A stretch of DNA of 8,943 nt from Microcella sp. (GTDB lineage Bacteria; Actinomycetota; Actinomycetes; Actinomycetales; Microbacteriaceae), in contig JAIWOM010000049.1 in the NCBI GenBank assembly GCA_020216895.1, forward strand, positions 1 to 8,943, in the 5' to 3' direction. The notes under the pieces were generated by a model. The model was not told the origin of the DNA. It was given only the letters and a program-made list of their open reading frames with translations, and made no database searches. Numbering within the stretch: position 1 is the first letter of the stretch; each line of letters opens with the position of its first letter. Shown piece after piece: positions 6,334 through 8,943 of the stretch. A program made the position numbers and the translations under genes.

Positions 6334-8087
6334 CGCTCGTCCTTCCCTTCGCCGGCCGCCTCGGCGGCCTTGCGCTCCGCGATCGTCTGACGCTTCTGCG
6401 CCTCCTTGCTGCTGCTGGCGACCTTGGTGCTCGTCACACCGACGGGAGCCCGGAACTGGGCACGGCCGCGGTACACGGCGCCGAGGGCCTTCGGGTCCAG
6501 CCCGCTCAGCGGATGGCCGCCGCCGAAGAACTGCGTGCGGGCCAGCAGCTGCATCATCGGGTGGGTGAACAGGGCGACGACGATGATGTCGACGATCGTC
6601 GTGATTCCGAGCGTGAACGCGAAGCCGCGCACGTTGCCGACCGCGAGGATGAACAGCACGATCGCGGCGATGAAGTTGATCACGTCGCTGATGAGGATCG
6701 TGCGCCAGGCGCGCTTCCAGCCCGCCTCCACGGCGCCGTCGACGCGACGGCCGTCGCGCAGCTCGTCGCGGATGCGCTCGAAGTAGACGATGAACGAGTC
6801 CGCGATGACGCCGATCGAGATCACCAGACCGGCGACACCCGCGAGCGAGAGACGGAAGCCCTGCTGGTTCGAGAGGTAGGTGATGATCAGGTAGGTGATG
6901 ACCGCCGAGACGACGAGCGAGGCGAGCACCACCCCGCCGAGGGCGCGGTACTGCAGGAACGAGTAGAGCCCGACCAGGATCAGGCCGATGATGCCGGCGA
7001 TGATGCCGCTCTGCAGCTGCGAGACACCCAGGGTGGCGCTGATGTTCTCGCTCGACTGGATCTCGAAGCCGATCGGGAGGGCACCGAACTTCAGCTGATC
7101 GGCGAGCGTGAGGGCGCTCTCCTCGGTGAAGTTGCCGCTGATCTGCGGGCGGCCGTCGGTGATCGCGCTGAGGGTGCGCGGGGCGCTGATGACAGCGCCG
7201 TCGAGCACGATCGCGAACTGGTTCTGCACGCCGGTCAGCGTGATGAGCCGCTCGGTCACGGCGCGGAACTGCGCGGTGCCGTCCGCGTCGAACTCGATGA
7301 AGACGCCCCACTCGTTCGTGGTGACACCGGTCTGCGACGCGATGAGGCCGGCGCGGGCATCCGCGATGCGCTCGCCCGCGACCTCGACCGGGCCGAGGAT
7401 GTACTTGATCGAGCCGTCCTGCTCGCAGGTGATGAGGGGCTCGTCGACGGGCGCGACGTTCGCGCCGACCTGCGCGAGCTCCGAGCAGTCGAAGGCGTCG
7501 AACTGCTCCTGCAGCGCGGGCGTGATCCAGGCCAGGTCGCTCGCGTCGGTGGGCGAGGCGCTCGGCGAGGGTGCCGCGCTCGGGTCGACGGAGGGCTCGG
7601 CGCTCGGCGAGGCCGAGGGGTCGGCGCTGGGCGGAGCACTGGGGTCGGTCGACGGATCGGTGCCGTCGTCCTCGCCGACCGACGAGGCCGAGGGCAGGTC
7701 GGCCAGCAGCACCGGGCGGAACTCGAGCTTGGCCGAGCTCTGGATGCGCTCGCGCGTCGCCTCGTCGGGCTCGCCCGGGATCGACACGACGATGTTCTGG
7801 TTGCCCTGCGTGGTGATCTCGGCCTCGCTGACGCCCGAGGCGTCGACGCGCTGACGGATGATCGCCACCGCGCGCTCGAGCTGCTCGGGGGTCACCGTCT
7901 CACCGCTGGAGAGCTGGGGGCTCAGGGTGATCTGCGTGCCGCCCTCGAGGTCGAGGGCGAGCTTGGGCGTCCACTGCCCGTTGTTGAACAGCACGCTCGC
8001 ACCGTTCGCCGCGATGAGGGCGATGATGATGACGAGCAGCCAGACGAGGGAGCGGATGGCCTTGCGCTCGGGGGTGCTTCTGACCAC
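6330..8087 (-). CDS. secD: Protein translocase subunit SecD with Ser/Pro-rich insertion
   Basis: SecD forms the heterodimer with SecF and supplies the large extracytoplasmic P1 domain that grips emerging substrates. The 585-residue product has membrane segment 1 at about 13-33, then the motif LALDLEGGTQI (43-53). The extracytoplasmic region (about 40-355) is interrupted by a Ser/Pro/Asp/Ala linker at about 144-180. Five more membrane segments run from about 359 to 513 and include the conserved ADSFIVYFERIRDE (429-442). The C-terminal cytoplasmic tail is charged and Lys/Ala-rich. Only two cysteines are present, C201 and C221, both outside the membrane. The start is a GTG at 8087; the frame closes upstream at a TGA (8099-8097), so no earlier start is possible nearby. 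No clear Shine-Dalgarno sequence precedes it. yajC ends 74 bases upstream and secF overlaps by four bases, so the three are very likely one operon. Confidence 0.96.
   Translation of the reverse strand: MVRSTPERKAIRSLVWLLVIIIALIAANGASVLFNNGQWTPKLALDLEGGTQITLSPQLSSGETVTPEQLERAVAIIRQRVDASGVSEAEITTQGNQNIVVSIPGEPDEATRERIQSSAKLEFRPVLLADLPSASSVGEDDGTDPSTDPSAPPSADPSASPSAEPSVDPSAAPSPSASPTDASDLAWITPALQEQFDAFDCSELAQVGANVAPVDEPLITCEQDGSIKYILGPVEVAGERIADARAGLIASQTGVTTNEWGVFIEFDADGTAQFRAVTERLITLTGVQNQFAIVLDGAVISAPRTLSAITDGRPQISGNFTEESALTLADQLKFGALPIGFEIQSSENISATLGVSQLQSGIIAGIIGLILVGLYSFLQYRALGGVVLASLVVSAVITYLIITYLSNQQGFRLSLAGVAGLVISIGVIADSFIVYFERIRDELRDGRRVDGAVEAGWKRAWRTILISDVINFIAAIVLFILAVGNVRGFAFTLGITTIVDIIVVALFTHPMMQLLARTQFFGGGHPLSGLDPKALGAVYRGRAQFRAPVGVTSTKVASSSKEAQKRQTIAERKAAEAAGEGKDER
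7548..7658 (-). repeat. Low-complexity Ser/Pro/Asp-coding repeats inside secD
   Basis: This stretch encodes SecD residues 144-180, a run of DPSA/SPSA/EPSV-type tetrads. On the plus strand GCGCTCGGCGAGG occurs twice (7559-7571 and 7601-7613), with related GGGTCG units between. It probably forms a flexible hydrophilic linker outside the membrane. The repeats make its length prone to change between strains through slippage. Confidence 0.8.
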
Positions 8088-8122
8088 GTCAGGAACTCAT
8101 TTCTGCCAGGGCGGTGGCGGGC

Positions 8123-8139
8123 GCGCCGCAGAGCGGCGC
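8123..8139 (-). repeat. Hairpin in the yajC-secD gap
   Basis: GCGCCGC (8123-8129) and GCGGCGC (8133-8139) are exact reverse complements around a three-base loop, in the 74-base gap between yajC and secD. It may stabilise or partly terminate the transcript, adjusting YajC relative to SecDF. No U-run follows. Confidence 0.4.
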
Positions 8140-8161
8140 ACCGGCGCAGGGAGCAGTCGGA

Positions 8162-8536
8162 CTAGCTCTCGGACTTCTTGGTGCGCTTCGGCTTCTCGGC
8201 CGGGGCGTCGAGGCTCGAGGTGTTCAGCTGGGGAGCCTCCTCGACGGACGCGTCCTCGGCGTCCTCGGCCGGCGTCTCCTCCTCGATGACACGGGCGAGG
8301 GTCTGCCGGTGCACGCGCACGGTGCTGCCGGGGCTCGTCTCGATCGTGGCGACGTTGTTCTCCTCGTCGAGCTCGACGAGCGTTCCGAACAGGCCGAAGT
8401 TCGTCATGACCTCGGCACCGGGCACCATCTTGAGCTGCAGCTCCTCCATCTCCTGCTTCCGCTTCCGCGAATTGCGGAACATGAAGAAGATGAGCAGGCC
8501 GAGGATGCCCAGCATGACGATGGTCAACGGATCCAT
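8162..8536 (-). CDS. yajC: Preprotein translocase accessory subunit YajC
   Basis: YajC is a small single-span protein that associates with SecDF and the SecYEG channel; its precise role is modest and usually non-essential. The 124-residue product has one hydrophobic segment at about 4-20, then a basic RNSRKRKQEME stretch. The conserved YajC core follows: LKMVPGAEVMTNFGLFGTLVELDEENNVATIETSPGS at about 35-71, shown here by the key residues VPG-EV-T-GLFGT. The C-terminal third is an acidic, low-complexity tail ending in a short basic patch (KPKRTKK), as is common in actinobacterial versions. The ATG at 8536 has GAAAGG at 8552-8547 as a moderate ribosome-binding site. The gene is first of the yajC-secD-secF set, 88 bases after ruvB. 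Confidence 0.95.
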   Translation of the reverse strand: MDPLTIVMLGILGLLIFFMFRNSRKRKQEMEELQLKMVPGAEVMTNFGLFGTLVELDEENNVATIETSPGSTVRVHRQTLARVIEEETPAEDAEDASVEEAPQLNTSSLDAPAEKPKRTKKSES

Positions 8537-8623
8537 GGGAGGAGTGCCTTTCGGGACGTTCGCGGCGTGGCGCCGGGATCAGCGCCGGACGGCGTGCGGA
8601 TGCACGGCCGAGGGCCAGCGACA

Positions 8624-8651
8624 ACTATAGGTCATCGCCCACGGTCGTCCG
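8624..8651 (-). promoter_or_regulatory. Candidate promoter for yajC-secDF overlapping the ruvB stop
   Basis: On the minus strand TATAGT (8629-8624), one base off TATAAT, overlaps the ruvB TAG stop (8627-8625). CGGACG (8651-8646), keeping the GAC of the TTGACA box, lies 16 bases upstream. This would let yajC-secD-secF be transcribed independently of ruvB, with a leader of about 80 bases. Confidence 0.45.
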
Positions 8652-8943
8652 GGGCGCGAGGCCCAGGTGCTGCCAGGCGCGCGCCGTCGCGACCCGACCG
8701 CGCGGCGTGCGCGACAGCAGGCCCGAGCGCACGAGGAACGGCTCCACCACGGCCTCGATGGTCTCGGCCTCCTCCCCCACCGACACGGCGAGGGTGGAGA
8801 GCCCGACCGGCCCCCCATCGAAGCGCTCGACCACCGCGGAGAGCACGGCGCGGTCGAGGCGGTCGAGGCCCTGCTCGTCGACGTCGTACAGCTCGAGGGC
8901 CGCGCGGACGGCCGTGCGGTCGGCGGCTCCCCCGTGCACGAGC
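8625..8943 (-). CDS. ruvB: Holliday junction branch-migration ATPase RuvB, C-terminal part (partial)
   Basis: RuvB is the hexameric AAA+ motor that, with RuvA, moves Holliday junctions during recombinational repair. Only the last ~106 residues are in the window; the gene continues beyond 8943. The visible part covers the end of the small ATPase domain and the DNA-binding winged-helix domain. Family landmarks are [52 protein letters not shown] and AWQHLGL near the end. These match RuvB C-termini closely, and the TAG stop at 8627-8625 gives the usual length after that motif. The Walker motifs lie outside the window and cannot be checked. Position just ahead of yajC-secD-secF matches the common actinobacterial ruvCAB-yajC-secDF order. 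Confidence 0.95.
   Translation of the reverse strand, partial: LVHGGAADRTAVRAALELYDVDEQGLDRLDRAVLSAVVERFDGGPVGLSTLAVSVGEEAETIEAVVEPFLVRSGLLSRTPRGRVATARAWQHLGLAPRTTVGDDL

Noticed and set aside
6334..7311. N-terminal extension of SecF through the secD region
   Set aside because: The frame is open, but residues are His/Arg-rich and unlike SecF. The ATG at 6333 has a ribosome-binding site and a canonical SecF N-terminus, and overlaps the secD stop as ATGA.
7548..7658. Repeats in secD as a possible mobile or CRISPR-like array
   Set aside because: The repeats are in frame, short, irregular and encode a Ser/Pro linker within an intact gene; there are no uniform repeats or spacers.
6513..8165. Long open frame on the plus strand, antisense to secD
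   Set aside because: Asp/Arg/Gly-rich low-complexity product with no domain; a GC-bias shadow of secD.
8582..8616. Short stems in the ruvB-yajC gap as a ruvB terminator
   Set aside because: Only 4-5 bp stems (8582-8595 and 8606-8616) with no U-run, no better than expected in DNA of this G+C content.

Overview
The window is about 70% G+C and reads as an ordinary chromosomal segment of a high-GC actinobacterium. Gene order (ruvB, yajC, secD, secF, relA next to a DUF349 gene and a membrane-anchored cyclophilin), the Ser/Pro/Asp-rich linker inside SecD and the character of the small gene beside relA suggest a member of Microbacteriaceae. The family assignment is inferred from recall of neighbourhoods and was not tested by alignment.

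Layout. Bases 1-205 are a leader/intergenic stretch with a perfect 10-bp hairpin. They may also hold the first codons of a divergent minus-strand gene. Bases 206-2317 carry two plus-strand genes: a membrane-anchored cyclophilin-type peptidyl-prolyl isomerase and a coiled-coil protein with three DUF349 repeats. A hairpin follows, then a 191-codon plus-strand gene (2422-2997) resembling orphan AbiEi-type antitoxin-like proteins. Its last 14 bases overlap tail-to-tail with relA. The rest of the window is on the minus strand. Read in the direction of transcription it holds the 3' end of ruvB (runs off the window at 8943), yajC, secD, secF (ATGA overlap with secD) and full-length bifunctional relA/rel (5239-2984).

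How the genes work together. YajC, SecD and SecF form the accessory subcomplex of the Sec translocon that helps drive export with the proton gradient. The anchored cyclophilin probably helps fold exported proteins outside the membrane. Rel makes and destroys the alarmone (p)ppGpp and sets the response to starvation. RuvB is the branch-migration motor of Holliday junction processing. The DUF349 protein has no firmly known role, but it sits beside rel in other actinobacteria too. In many actinobacteria apt lies between secF and rel; here those two genes are only 83 bases apart and apt is absent.

No RNA gene, mobile element, CRISPR array or attachment site was seen, and no gap between genes exceeds 300 bases. 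I did not find a convincing new multi-gene system. The points most worth a second look are the small gene overlapping relA, the DUF349 neighbour of relA, the SecD insertion with its only two cysteines, and several candidate promoters and hairpins.
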